A stretch of 30,003 nt of DNA from an uncultured Collinsella sp. (GCA_902490305.1 CABUDI010000023.1:1-30003), one strand, 5' to 3'. Counted from the stretch's first letter, positions 8,476-16,452 are shown. Numbers and translations are program-made. The notes: generated by a model from the sequence alone, not told the origin.

Positions 8476-8780
8476 CTACTCGATAATCTCGATGATGCAG
8501 TTGCTCAGAACCTCGTCGGAACTGTTCACCTCTGGCAGCCTGTACGCCTCATTGTGAACGATAACGCGCGCAGCGTCACGGGTCTATGCCTGCCCATCCA
8601 GCGAATCATGTTAGCAAGCCGTTCTTCGACAATGGATGCCATCTCGGTGTCCATACTCTTGACCTGCCTGGTCTCGGCGGGCGTCAGCGTGTCCTTGAAT
8701 AGCATCTCAAGCACAGCCCTCTGATGCTGATTCTGGAATCCTTCCCGCAACCATTCCTTCTGCTTACGCCCAATGGGCAC
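8476..8780 (-). pseudogene. Small hypothetical gene with a single-base frameshift
   Basis: From a GTG at 8780 (GGAAGG upstream, 4 bp after the exonuclease stop) a charged, helical-looking frame runs about 67 codons. It includes KEWLREGFQNQH and SIVEERLANMIRW. It then reads into a poor tail that stops at 8526. A second frame, -1 relative to the first, carries a protein-like continuation from near 8580 (RDAARVIVHNEAYRLPEV, ending CIIEIIE) with its stop at 8476-8478. Adding one C to the CCC run at 8580-8582 (minus-strand sense) joins the two into a 101-residue protein. Hence a one-base deletion, a sequencing error, or less likely programmed slippage. The family is not recognised. It lies between the exonuclease and the membrane-like protein. 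Confidence 0.6.
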
Positions 8781-8784
8781 CCGC

Positions 8785-9519
8785 CTACCTTCCCGCCGCC
8801 TTCAGCTTCAGCAGCAGGTCGCCCAGCTCGGGGCACTTGCTAGAAAGGCGCGTCTGAGCTCGCTCGCCCATCCCCCACCGCTGGCGGACTTCCTGGGCGC
8901 GCGGGCTCACGCGGTAGTCCCCGTCCATCACCTGCTTGAGCAGCTTGGCGGTCACGCGCGCATCGGCAAGGGCGCTGTGGGCGTGACCCGTCGACTCGTC
9001 GAACTCGATGCCAAACCACGTCGCCGCGTCACTCAAAGAGACGCACCCGTGGCTGCCCACGTCCATGATCGAGGTGTAAAACGCCTGCAGGTCGGCCCAA
9101 TCCGTAGGAAATGCGGAAAGATCGATGTGCTTTGCCTGGCACTCGGTCAAAAGCTGTCGACGGTCCGCCCCGCTCCAGCAAACTACCTGTGCGGAGTAGC
9201 GACCGATCCAATCGCTGAGCCTTTTGATTACCATGTAGAGCGGATCGGCCATCGCAGTGTCCACGGCCGATATCCCCGTAAGCTCGCGGACGGAAAACGC
9301 AACGCCTTCGGTAAATTCCGTCTGCACAAACTGCGAGAACTCGCCCATAACGTTGCCGTGGTAATCGAGCTTGACGGCGCCGACCTCGATAATCTCATTA
9401 CGCAGCCCACGTCGCTGGCGCTGCTTTGGCACCGGCGCAAACTCAAAGTCCAGCACAATCTGGCGCGCAAAGTTCGTCGTATCGATAGCCGAGATACACG
9501 GCGTCTTTTCAGCTGACAC
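8785..9519 (-). CDS. DEDDh-type 3'-5' exonuclease (DnaQ-like fold)
   Basis: A 244-residue member of the DnaQ-like exonuclease superfamily. The three motifs are visible: ExoI VLDFEF with D24 and E26, ExoII around CWSGADRRQL with D119, and ExoIII HSALAD with H181 and D186 in the H-x4-D spacing of the DEDDh class. The substrate may be DNA or RNA; the size and layout recall KapD/ERI1-like proteins. Translation starts at GTG 9519 with AAAGG a short distance upstream. It is the first gene of a minus-strand run with the frameshifted small gene and the 787-residue protein. There is no polymerase or clamp-loader gene nearby, so it is not a housekeeping proofreading subunit by context. A defence or repair role is inference. 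Confidence 0.85.
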   Translation of the reverse strand: MSAEKTPCISAIDTTNFARQIVLDFEFAPVPKQRQRRGLRNEIIEVGAVKLDYHGNVMGEFSQFVQTEFTEGVAFSVRELTGISAVDTAMADPLYMVIKRLSDWIGRYSAQVVCWSGADRRQLLTECQAKHIDLSAFPTDWADLQAFYTSIMDVGSHGCVSLSDAATWFGIEFDESTGHAHSALADARVTAKLLKQVMDGDYRVSPRAQEVRQRWGMGERAQTRLSSKCPELGDLLLKLKAAGR

Positions 9520-9683
9520 GGTTAGGACCTTTCTCCGTTGCTTGCCGCTTGTTACATAAGCGGCTACATTGCCGTAAGGTTAGGCGCTCGTGCGGACATG
9601 AAATCGGAGCGCAATGCCACGCGCGCCAGGCACACGCCATGCAGACGGCCCCAAGAGAGTCGCCCGCTCTATTCAAATGCATG

Positions 9684-9729
9684 AAAAAGATTTAGGCCCG
9701 GTGACTTGAATCAGCGGTCATCCCGGGCC
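9684..9729 (-). terminator. Intrinsic terminator, minus strand
   Basis: A stem of GGCCCGG with CCGGGCC (9695-9701 and 9723-9729), continued by TGAC/GTCA after a 2-nt bulge. In minus-strand sense it is followed by TAAATCTTTTTC, a T-rich tract. It would end transcripts coming from the DUF4143 ATPase, about 250 bp downstream of its stop codon. Confidence 0.6.
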
Positions 9730-9731
9730 CA

Positions 9732-9821
9732 TCAGAGCTCGTAGAGCTCTTGGTTGCTTTGGTCTCGCTCTTCACGGCGCTTATCGAACTTTCCGAGGCA
9801 CTCAAGCAGCATTCGAAGCAT
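9732..9821 (-). pseudogene. Small 29-codon open frame, possible gene remnant
   Basis: Minus-strand ATG at 9821 to TGA at 9732-9734. The product starts MLRMLLECLGKFDKRREERD and ends in an acidic, helical-looking tail. The stop codon lies directly before the terminator hairpin, where the 3' end of a gene is expected. There is an in-frame stop just upstream and no good ribosome site, so it may be the end of a decayed gene rather than a live one. No family is recognised. Confidence 0.25.
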
Positions 9822-9976
9822 AACAAGTCGCTGCCATTAAGGCACTGACCTCTTGACCAAGCAACGGCGCTGCCCAGCTATCACCCTTGGGCTGCCGTCA
9901 ACTTTATTCTATCCGCGAGCATCTGGTTTACCAAATGGATTTTCGGTAAAGGAAGCACGGCACGCCCGCAAAACCA

Positions 9977-11272
9977 CTACGCCCCAAGTGCCGCCATGGG
10001 AATCACCGCCACGCCGTCGTCGCGTGTGTAGGCAATGCTCCCCTTTCCAACCACGACCGCCAAAAACGCCGGCGCGGCATTCTGGGCGGCAGGATTGGAG
10101 AGCACTTTCCTCTCCAGCGCCTTGAGATTTCTCGCTCCATCGTCTGCTTTCGCATCACTCAGCTTGACCTCGATGGCTCCCCAGCGCCCGTCGTGCTCAA
10201 CGATCAGATCGACCTCAAGGCCCTTCTCATCTCGGAAATAATGGACACTGTTGTCGACACCGCCGTAGGTGGAAAGGAACACGCGCACGTCGCGCAGGAC
10301 GAGATTCTCAAAGAGCATCCCCAGCGTTTGCATATCGCCAAGCAGCCGCTCAGGGGTAGCCCCCAGCAACGCCGCCGCAAGTGACGGGTCACAGAAGTAG
10401 CGCTTGGGGCGCACGCGAACGCGGGCCTTCGAGCGCATGGGCGGCTCCCATCCGCACAGGTCCTCGGTCAGCTTGAGCCTGTTGAAGAGGTCCAAGTACG
10501 CAGCGATGGTCCTCTCGTCGGGGCCCGCCTCACCGTACGAGGCGTCCTTTACGAGCGTCTTGTACGTGACAGCCTGGCTCTCGTTCATGGCAAGAGCTCG
10601 CAAAAGGCCGTGTGCAAGCTCGGGCGACATGCCCTCGTCCAGCACGTTGACGTCGAGCACCGAGTGCACGTACTGGCTTGCCGTCTCTCGCGCAAGATCT
10701 TCCGAAAGCCCAAGATTTGCAGGCCAACCGCCCCTGCAGCACCAGCGGGCGACGTCATCCACCGTGCTCTCGCGACGCTGAGGGGCAAAATCCTCGCCCT
10801 TAAAGAGGCTTGCCAGTGACACGAGCGGCTCGCCGTCGCCCGACTCACACAGGGCCATGGGGCGCATTGACAGACGGGCGATCCTACCCGTGCCGGAATG
10901 ACGAACATGGCTGCGCTCCTCGCTTTTGAGCGCGGTCGAGCCCGTGAGCAAAAGTGTCCCCCGTTCGTTGCCGCTCGCGTCCACGAAACGCCGGGCGGCA
11001 TCCCAAACCTCGGGCACCTCCTGCCATTCATCGACCAGGTGTGGCGCATCGCCGATGAGCGCCAGGCTTGGGTCGACCTCTGCCGCCGCACGCTGCGCAG
11101 GCTCATCGAGCCTGGAGACGCTCGCCGAGCGAGAGAGCGCCGTCCAGGTCTTGCCGCACCATTTGGGGCCGTTGATCTCCACACAGCCAAACGCCCGCAT
11201 AAGGGTGTCGAGGCGCTCCTCTATGAGCCGGGGCCTATATCCCTTTTGGGTCAATCTCTTTGGTGCATCCAT
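9977..11272 (-). CDS. AAA+ ATPase with DUF4143 C-terminal domain
   Basis: A 431-residue protein of the widespread AAA/DUF4143 group. The Walker A loop is GPKWCGKT (residues 35-42). Walker B is LVDEWQ (79-84), with the usual DEWQ signature of this group. The C-terminal half is DUF4143, ending in a PD-(D/E)XK-like fold: EVDLIVEHDG with D355 and IEVKLS with E368 and K370. These proteins are common in gut genomes, often several per genome, and their biological role is not settled. A 23-bp tandem repeat array lies directly upstream and probably contains its control sites. The ATG at 11272 has only a modest GAGAGGGA upstream. A second ATPase of related layout is the next gene upstream, on the same strand. 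Confidence 0.88.
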   Translation of the reverse strand: MDAPKRLTQKGYRPRLIEERLDTLMRAFGCVEINGPKWCGKTWTALSRSASVSRLDEPAQRAAAEVDPSLALIGDAPHLVDEWQEVPEVWDAARRFVDASGNERGTLLLTGSTALKSEERSHVRHSGTGRIARLSMRPMALCESGDGEPLVSLASLFKGEDFAPQRRESTVDDVARWCCRGGWPANLGLSEDLARETASQYVHSVLDVNVLDEGMSPELAHGLLRALAMNESQAVTYKTLVKDASYGEAGPDERTIAAYLDLFNRLKLTEDLCGWEPPMRSKARVRVRPKRYFCDPSLAAALLGATPERLLGDMQTLGMLFENLVLRDVRVFLSTYGGVDNSVHYFRDEKGLEVDLIVEHDGRWGAIEVKLSDAKADDGARNLKALERKVLSNPAAQNAAPAFLAVVVGKGSIAYTRDDGVAVIPMAALGA

Positions 11273-11308
11273 AGACGGCCGTCCCTCTCTATCACGCGAT
11301 ATGCGAAA

Positions 11309-11406
11309 TTACGCCATTCTCAATGCTGATTTTACGCTACTTTCAATGTAGTTTTTACGCCATGACAGATGTAGTTTTTACGCCATTTTCATTGAAGGTT
11401 TTACGC
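11309..11406. repeat. Array of 23-bp tandem repeats upstream of the DUF4143 ATPase
   Basis: Four units in exact 23-bp register start at 11309, 11332, 11355 and 11378, and a fifth TTACGC begins at 11401. On the gene's strand each unit ends GGCGTAA or AGCGTAA and begins with an AAACTACAT-like stretch. The fixed ends and variable middles suggest repeated protein binding sites about two helical turns apart. There are no spacers, so it is not CRISPR. Confidence 0.85.
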
Positions 11407-11457
11407 TTGGCATCCTTAGCGCGACCCATTCCGAGCATCACATCAGAGCGTGCTTGG

Positions 11458-12849
11458 TTATCTCCGCTCGCACATCTCGGCAAACGAAATCAGCTTGGCA
11501 TCTCCCCTGCTCGCCGCAGCTTCCTGACATCCTTGCGTAAAGCCTCGCTTCGAGAAGATCGCATAGCTTTTGTGCTGCCGCCTAAAGAGCTCGCTTCGAT
11601 GCACGAGCTTTTGCAGCACGTCTTCGCCCACCGGTTCATTGCGCCATTTGCACTCCGCAAACAGAGCAGTGCTCTCGCCATCGTCAACAATCAAGTCGAT
11701 TTCTTCCTGCGTATGCGTGCGATTATCCGTCCCCCACCAGCGCCCGACGCTCGCCGGAACCACATCGAGCTGGCCCGCGCGCGCGAGTTCGTACACGTAT
11801 TGTCTGCATATAAGCTCAAAGACCGTACCCATGTAATCCGATACGTGTGGCTCAATGCGCTTATACGCCATCTCGGCCATATCGTTTTGAATCAGCCCGA
11901 TGTTCTGCGGAACAAACTTGTACCAGAACCTAAACATCTGATCGCTCAGCAGATACACGGCTCGCTTATTACTCGTCTCGTTTAGGGGCAGCTCGCGCTC
12001 GACAATCCCAAGCGACGCCAGCTTATCCACATAGCTCTTTACGTTGCTCGCAGGGATTCCCGTAGAGCTCGCAATCTCCGAGATCTTCGAGCGCCCCTGA
12101 GCAATTGCTTGCACGATCGCATCATATTGCTCGGGATTGCGGCACTCCTGCAATAGCAGGTTACTCGGCTCCTCAAAGAGATAGCCCGTAGGAGTAAGAA
12201 AAAGACGTTTGATGTTGTCCTTGAGCGGTGCGGCAGGATCGACTTTCTCGATATATGCAGGAATGCCACCCGTCATGCCATAGCAAACTGCAGCGTCTTC
12301 GCGACCCATGCTCTGCCACAGGCCGAGGGTCGTCATAAAATCGAGCGGCATGATCTTAAACTGGGCCGTACGCCTACCGTATAGCGGACTCTCGTAGCCC
12401 AACACCTGCTCTTCCATAAACGAAAGCGACGACCCGCACAGGATAAGCATAAGCTTGGTCTCTTTGTACAAGTGATCGATCTTGTCTTGCAGCAACGAGC
12501 TGATCTCGGGATTCGATTGGGCGAGATAAGGATACTCGTCGATCACGACAATCAAACGTTCCGTGCGAGCCATGGTAGCCAACGCATCGAACGCCTCGTC
12601 AAAACTACGAAACGACACGCCAGCAACACCAACGGAGCCCGCAAGTATCGCCTGGCTAAAGCCATGCAGGTTTGCCTCTGCATTGGTACGACGAGCTTGA
12701 AAGTAAATAGCCTTCTTGCCTTGGATAAACTCTGTGATAAGACGCGTTTTGCCCACGCGACGGCGGCCGTAAATCACAGGCATCTCAAAGGAGCCCGTGC
12801 CATACAGTCGATTGAGCTCGGACATTTCCACTGTTCTTCCGATAAACAT
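11458..12849 (-). CDS. ATPase_2-type AAA ATPase with DUF234 nuclease-like C-terminus
   Basis: A 463-residue protein. The Walker A is GRRRVGKT (residues 28-35) and the Walker B is LIVVIDEYPYL (99-109), typical of the archaeal-type ATPase_2 family. A winged-helix section follows (about 254-290, SEIASSTGIPASNVKSYVDK). The C-terminus is DUF234, a PD-(D/E)XK-like domain: EIDLIVDD with D385 and AECKW with E399 and K401. It may bind DNA through the winged helix; its cellular role is unknown in this family. The ATG at 12849 follows GGAAGGA. Its promoter region is a near-perfect palindrome (12868-12917). It ends about 185 bp before the DUF4143 ATPase, so the two are separately controlled. Confidence 0.88.
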   Translation of the reverse strand: MFIGRTVEMSELNRLYGTGSFEMPVIYGRRRVGKTRLITEFIQGKKAIYFQARRTNAEANLHGFSQAILAGSVGVAGVSFRSFDEAFDALATMARTERLIVVIDEYPYLAQSNPEISSLLQDKIDHLYKETKLMLILCGSSLSFMEEQVLGYESPLYGRRTAQFKIMPLDFMTTLGLWQSMGREDAAVCYGMTGGIPAYIEKVDPAAPLKDNIKRLFLTPTGYLFEEPSNLLLQECRNPEQYDAIVQAIAQGRSKISEIASSTGIPASNVKSYVDKLASLGIVERELPLNETSNKRAVYLLSDQMFRFWYKFVPQNIGLIQNDMAEMAYKRIEPHVSDYMGTVFELICRQYVYELARAGQLDVVPASVGRWWGTDNRTHTQEEIDLIVDDGESTALFAECKWRNEPVGEDVLQKLVHRSELFRRQHKSYAIFSKRGFTQGCQEAAASRGDAKLISFAEMCERR

Positions 12850-12867
12850 AGGGCCATCCTTCCTTTG

Positions 12868-12917
12868 CGTTATAGCTAGCTATATTATACCTTCCTATAA
12901 TATAGCTAGCTATAACG
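12868..12917. promoter_or_regulatory. Perfect 22-bp inverted repeat at the ATPase promoter
   Basis: Arms 12868-12889 and 12896-12917 are exact complements with a 6-bp spacer (CCTTCC). Each arm contains the 14-bp palindrome TATAGCTAGCTATA (12871-12884 and 12901-12914), so there are two full dyads with centres 30 bp apart. A TATAAT on the minus strand lies inside the structure, about 45 bp before the ATPase start. This looks like a strong operator, possibly for autoregulation by the ATPase's own winged helix (inference). Confidence 0.75.
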
Positions 12918-12984
12918 TAATTCGACAAGCGGCGCACACGAAAGGGGCGGTACACCACCGCACGTGGACCGTTCCGGAAAATGC

Positions 12985-13081
12985 ATCCCGTTCTGGAGCC
13001 AAAAACTGGGCCGTAGTTTCCGCCAAACATGCCATCCGTTCATCCCATTCTGAGGCTTGAATCCGGAACACAGTTTCCGCT
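12985..13081. repeat. Two imperfect 40-bp direct repeats at 57-bp period
   Basis: Copies at 12985-13024 and 13042-13081 match at 27 of 40 positions. Both begin ATCCC.TTCTG and end AGTTTCCGC. They lie between the xdhD-like gene's terminator and the ATPase palindrome, in non-coding DNA. They may belong to a dispersed intergenic repeat family of the genome; that needs the rest of the chromosome. Confidence 0.5.
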
Positions 13082-13084
13082 CCA

Positions 13085-13119
13085 AACAAAAGGCCCCGGC
13101 TCGCGATGGAGCCGGGGCC
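13085..13119 (-). terminator. Intrinsic terminator of the purine operon
   Basis: A perfect 11-bp stem, GGCCCCGGCTC with its complement (13092-13102 and 13109-13119) and a 6-nt loop. In minus-strand sense TTTTGTTT follows. It lies about 65 bp after the stop codon of the molybdenum hydroxylase gene, the last gene of the operon. Confidence 0.85.
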
Positions 13120-13182
13120 AAAGGTGCAGCATATACAGTTGGTGTTGTGCGCGAACAGCCCATCAGCAATGCCGTCTGCGCC

Positions 13183-15960
13183 CTACCCACGGTGACGGGC
13201 GCGGCTGTACGGCGTATCCACCATGGGCAGATCCGGACGCAGCTTGCCGTCGAATGCGCGATAGGCGTTCTGCACGGCGGGCGCCGTGGGGATCGTTGCG
13301 ATCTCGCCGATGCCCTTGCCGCCGTATGCCACGGGCAGCAGTTCGTCCTTCTCCACGTAGATGGCGTGGATATCCGGAATCTCGGGCGCGCGGAACAACC
13401 CGAGCGTGCCGTACCTTGCCTGGGGCACGCAGTCCTTGAGCGGCCAGTCCTCGGTAAGCGCATAGCCCATACCCATGAGCACGCCGCCTTCGATCTGACC
13501 CTGGATGGAGATGGGGTTGACCACCTTGCCGGAATCGTGCGCAGCATAGACCTCGCTCACGCGGCCGTCATCGTCCAAAATGACCACATGCGTGGCAAAG
13601 CCGTAGCAGATGTGGCTCTTGGGGTTGGGAACATCCGCACCCAGCTTGTCGGTCGGCTCCAAGTACACGTAGCCAAACTCGCATCCCTCGAGTGCCTTGA
13701 TGGCGGCCGCGGGATCCTGAGGATGCATACCCTGACCAGCGACGAGCTCCTGCGTGTGCAGCCGATAGGCGCGACCGTCGTCGTACTCGATCTTGACGCC
13801 GTCGCCATGTGCATTCACGGGAGCGGCGGGCGCAGACTTGCCGGCCTCGATGTCAAGCATGGCATCGCGCAGCAGGAAGGCGGCACCGCGCACGGCCTCG
13901 CCGGTCACGACCGTCTGACGCGAGCCAGACGTGGTGCCGGAGTCGGGAGCGTTCTCGGTGGAGCACTCGCCGTTGGCAATGCAGCGAAGCGGCAGACCGC
14001 AGGCCTCGGCAACGTCCTGCAAAAAGACGGTGTTGCAGCCCTGGCCGATGTCGGACGTGGCGGCATAGACCACGGCCACGCCGTTCTCGACGCGAATCTT
14101 GCAGCGGCCGGCGTCGGGCAGGCCAACGCCCACGCCAGCGTTCTTCATAGCGCAGGCAATGCCGGCGTGGCCGGGATGCGCGTAGTAGGCATCCTTGACC
14201 TCGAGCAGTGTCTCCTTAAGCGCCGTGGAGCAGTCGGCAATCTGGCCGTTGGGCAAAACCTCGCCCGGCTCGATGGCGTTACGGTAGCGGATCTCCCACG
14301 GATCCAGGCCGACCTTCTCTGCCAGCAAGTCGATCAGACTCTCGAGCGCAAACTCGGACTGGCAAACGCCAAAGCCGCGGTACGCGCCGGCGGGCGGGTT
14401 GTTGGTGTAGTAGCCAAAACCGCGAATGTCGGTGTTCTGGTACTTGTAGGGGCCGACGGCATGCGTGCAGGCGCGCTCGAGCACCGGGCCGCACAGCGAC
14501 GCGTAGGCGCCGGTATCAAAGTTGATCTCGCAATCCAGACCGGTAAAGTTGCCCTCGGCGTCGCAACCCAGTGTAAAGGTACCGTCCATGGCATGGCGCT
14601 TGGGATGGAACGCGAGTGACTCGGCACGCGTGAGCTTGCACTTCACAGGACGCTGGAACTTATAGGCGGCGAGCGCGGCCAGATGCTGAATGGACACGTC
14701 CTCCTTGCCGCCAAAGCCGCCACCCACGAGCATGGTCTCTACAACCACACGCTCGGGCTCGTTGTCCCAGCCAAACATGTGGGCGCACTCTTTGCGCGTA
14801 TCGTAGGCACCCTGGTCGGTCGACTGCACCTTGACGCCGTTCTTGTACGGGAAGGCGACGGCGCACTCGGGCTCCAAGAAGGCATGCTCGGTAAAGGGCG
14901 TGGTAAAGCGCTGCGTCACGGTGAATGCGCTTTCGGCCAGCGCCTTGGCGGCGTCGCCGCGCGTCACATGACGGCTCTGGCACACGTTGTCCTTGAGCTC
15001 CACTGTGTTGCCAAAGGCAAAGAAGCTGTCGTGCAGACGCGGGGCGTCGGCGGCCCTGGCCTCGACAATGTTGCGCACGGGCTCCAGCGGCTCGTAGTCA
15101 ATCTTTACGAGCTTCTTGGCCTTCTCGAGCGTCGCCTCGTCCTCGGCGACCACCAGCACGATGGCATCGCCCACGCAACGGGTGATATCGCCCTGAGCGA
15201 TCATGACGTCCCAGTCCTGGATAAGGTGGCCGACCTGGTTGACCGGCACGTCCTCGGCGCGCAGGATGCCCACCACACCGGGCAGGGCCTCGGCCTTGGA
15301 GGTGTCGATGGAGAGCACGCGGGCGCGCGGATACTTGGAGCGCACGGCGCTGGCGTAGGTCAGGCCCGGCTGATCGAGCTCGTCGATGTCGTCGGGATAC
15401 TTGCCCTCACCGAGCACCTTCTTGCGCACGTCGACACGGAAGGCGCGCTTGCCCACGCCGTAGTCATCGCCGCGCTCCAGGTCCTCGTCGATCTGCTTTT
15501 CGCCGCGGAGCACCGCAGCGGCCAGCGAGATGCCCTCGATAATCTTTTTGTAGCCGGTGCAGCGGCAGACGTTACCGCGAATGGCGTACTTGATCTGTTC
15601 CTCGGTGGGCTCGGGGTCCTCGGCGATGAGCGCTGCGCCCGCCATGACCATGCCGGGGATGCAAAAGCCGCACTGCACGGCGCCCACGGCGCCAAAGGCG
15701 TACACAAAGGCCTCGCGCACGTCCTGGGGCAGGCCCTCGACGGTCACGATGTTGCGGCCGGCGGCAAGCGCGGTGGTCAGTACGCACGCCTTGACGGCCG
15801 CACCGTCCACGTGGATGGTGCAGGTACCGCACGCGCCCTCGGAGCAGCCGTCCTTGGCGGAGTGAATGTGCAGGTCGTCGCGTAGGTAGCGCAGCAACGG
15901 CTTGTTCTGCGTCGTCGTGCGCTCCACGCCGTTAACGGTAAAAGTGAATTCCTGTGCCAT
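13183..15960 (-). CDS. xdhD: Xanthine dehydrogenase-like molybdenum hydroxylase, fused [2Fe-2S] and Mo subunits
   Basis: A 925-residue protein. Residues 1-155 form the two [2Fe-2S] domains, with cysteines 39, 44, 47, 59 and 97, 100, 132, 134. The rest is the molybdopterin-binding region: GGGFGGKE (413-420), GAYRGFGVCQ (525-534), and GKGIGEIATIP, whose glutamate E886 matches the catalytic base of xanthine oxidases. There is no FAD domain. The layout matches the purine hydroxylases annotated as selenium-dependent xanthine dehydrogenase; E. coli XdhD is the close relative. The likely reaction is hydroxylation, or its reverse, of a purine such as xanthine or urate. No in-frame UGA is present, so any selenium would be a cofactor ligand. 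The next upstream gene is a polyferredoxin that could take its electrons. The symbol is by analogy with E. coli. Confidence 0.9.
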   Translation of the reverse strand: MAQEFTFTVNGVERTTTQNKPLLRYLRDDLHIHSAKDGCSEGACGTCTIHVDGAAVKACVLTTALAAGRNIVTVEGLPQDVREAFVYAFGAVGAVQCGFCIPGMVMAGAALIAEDPEPTEEQIKYAIRGNVCRCTGYKKIIEGISLAAAVLRGEKQIDEDLERGDDYGVGKRAFRVDVRKKVLGEGKYPDDIDELDQPGLTYASAVRSKYPRARVLSIDTSKAEALPGVVGILRAEDVPVNQVGHLIQDWDVMIAQGDITRCVGDAIVLVVAEDEATLEKAKKLVKIDYEPLEPVRNIVEARAADAPRLHDSFFAFGNTVELKDNVCQSRHVTRGDAAKALAESAFTVTQRFTTPFTEHAFLEPECAVAFPYKNGVKVQSTDQGAYDTRKECAHMFGWDNEPERVVVETMLVGGGFGGKEDVSIQHLAALAAYKFQRPVKCKLTRAESLAFHPKRHAMDGTFTLGCDAEGNFTGLDCEINFDTGAYASLCGPVLERACTHAVGPYKYQNTDIRGFGYYTNNPPAGAYRGFGVCQSEFALESLIDLLAEKVGLDPWEIRYRNAIEPGEVLPNGQIADCSTALKETLLEVKDAYYAHPGHAGIACAMKNAGVGVGLPDAGRCKIRVENGVAVVYAATSDIGQGCNTVFLQDVAEACGLPLRCIANGECSTENAPDSGTTSGSRQTVVTGEAVRGAAFLLRDAMLDIEAGKSAPAAPVNAHGDGVKIEYDDGRAYRLHTQELVAGQGMHPQDPAAAIKALEGCEFGYVYLEPTDKLGADVPNPKSHICYGFATHVVILDDDGRVSEVYAAHDSGKVVNPISIQGQIEGGVLMGMGYALTEDWPLKDCVPQARYGTLGLFRAPEIPDIHAIYVEKDELLPVAYGGKGIGEIATIPTAPAVQNAYRAFDGKLRPDLPMVDTPYSRARHRG

Positions 15961-15972
15961 GGTGATTCCCTT

Positions 15973-16452
15973 CTACACGCCGGCGGCGATGCCGGTGCGG
16001 TCGTGGATGGCGCCATGCGGGCAGACGACGGCGCACATGCCGCACGACAGGCAGTCCGCGCCGTCGATATGGGCGCAGTTGTCCTCGATGCGGATAGCGC
16101 CGGCAGGGCACTTTTTAGCGCACATGCCGCAACCGATGCAGCTCGTGTCGCAGATCTTGCGAGCAATGGCGCCCTTATCGGTGTTGTTGCAGCGCACTAG
16201 GATGTTCTGGTAGCCGGGAACGAAGGCAATCACGCGCTGCGGGCACGCCATGCCGCACAGGCCACAGCCCGTGCACTTTGAGCGGTCCACGCGGGCGATG
16301 CCATCGACCAGCGCAATGGCGCCGTGGGGGCAGGCCGTGACGCAGGCGCCACAGCCAATGCAGCCTTCGCTGCAGTGGGCGTCGCCGCCTGCGGAGGCGC
16401 AACCGCTTCCGCAGGCAACGTAGGCCACGTTATGTTGAATGGATTTGGCCAT
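15973..16452 (-). CDS. Polyferredoxin with four 4Fe-4S motifs, RnfB-like C-terminus
   Basis: A 159-residue electron carrier. Four C-x2-C-x2-C-x3-C-P motifs are visible, starting at C31, C60, C105 and C134. This gives potential for four 4Fe-4S clusters. Extra cysteines (C14, C18, C27, C88, C101, C126) could bind another cluster or metal. The middle stretch (RCNNTDKGAIARKICDTSC) resembles RnfB. There is no signal peptide or membrane helix, so it is soluble. It lies 12 bp upstream of the molybdenum hydroxylase and 11 bp downstream of ygfK. The tight spacing and content suggest it links the two, carrying electrons between the Fe-S/Mo enzyme and the FAD/NAD(P) enzyme YgfK. The partner assignment is inference. 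Confidence 0.88.
   Translation of the reverse strand: MAKSIQHNVAYVACGSGCASAGGDAHCSEGCIGCGACVTACPHGAIALVDGIARVDRSKCTGCGLCGMACPQRVIAFVPGYQNILVRCNNTDKGAIARKICDTSCIGCGMCAKKCPAGAIRIEDNCAHIDGADCLSCGMCAVVCPHGAIHDRTGIAAGV

Larger units (their letters stand above)
9520..9976. other. Gap of about 450 bp with a terminator and a small open frame
   Basis: Between the exonuclease and the DUF4143 ATPase I see only the terminator at 9684-9729 and the small frame at 9732-9821, both described separately. The rest shows no coding character. The promoter of the exonuclease operon should lie between 9520 and about 9680, but I cannot point to convincing boxes. Confidence 0.5.

Noticed and set aside
11309..11406. 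CRISPR-like array
   Set aside because: Units are contiguous 23-mers with no unique spacers, and no cas gene is in the window.
13183..15960. Selenocysteine codon in the molybdenum hydroxylase
   Set aside because: The frame has no internal UGA; the family's selenium label refers to a labile cofactor, not to selenocysteine.
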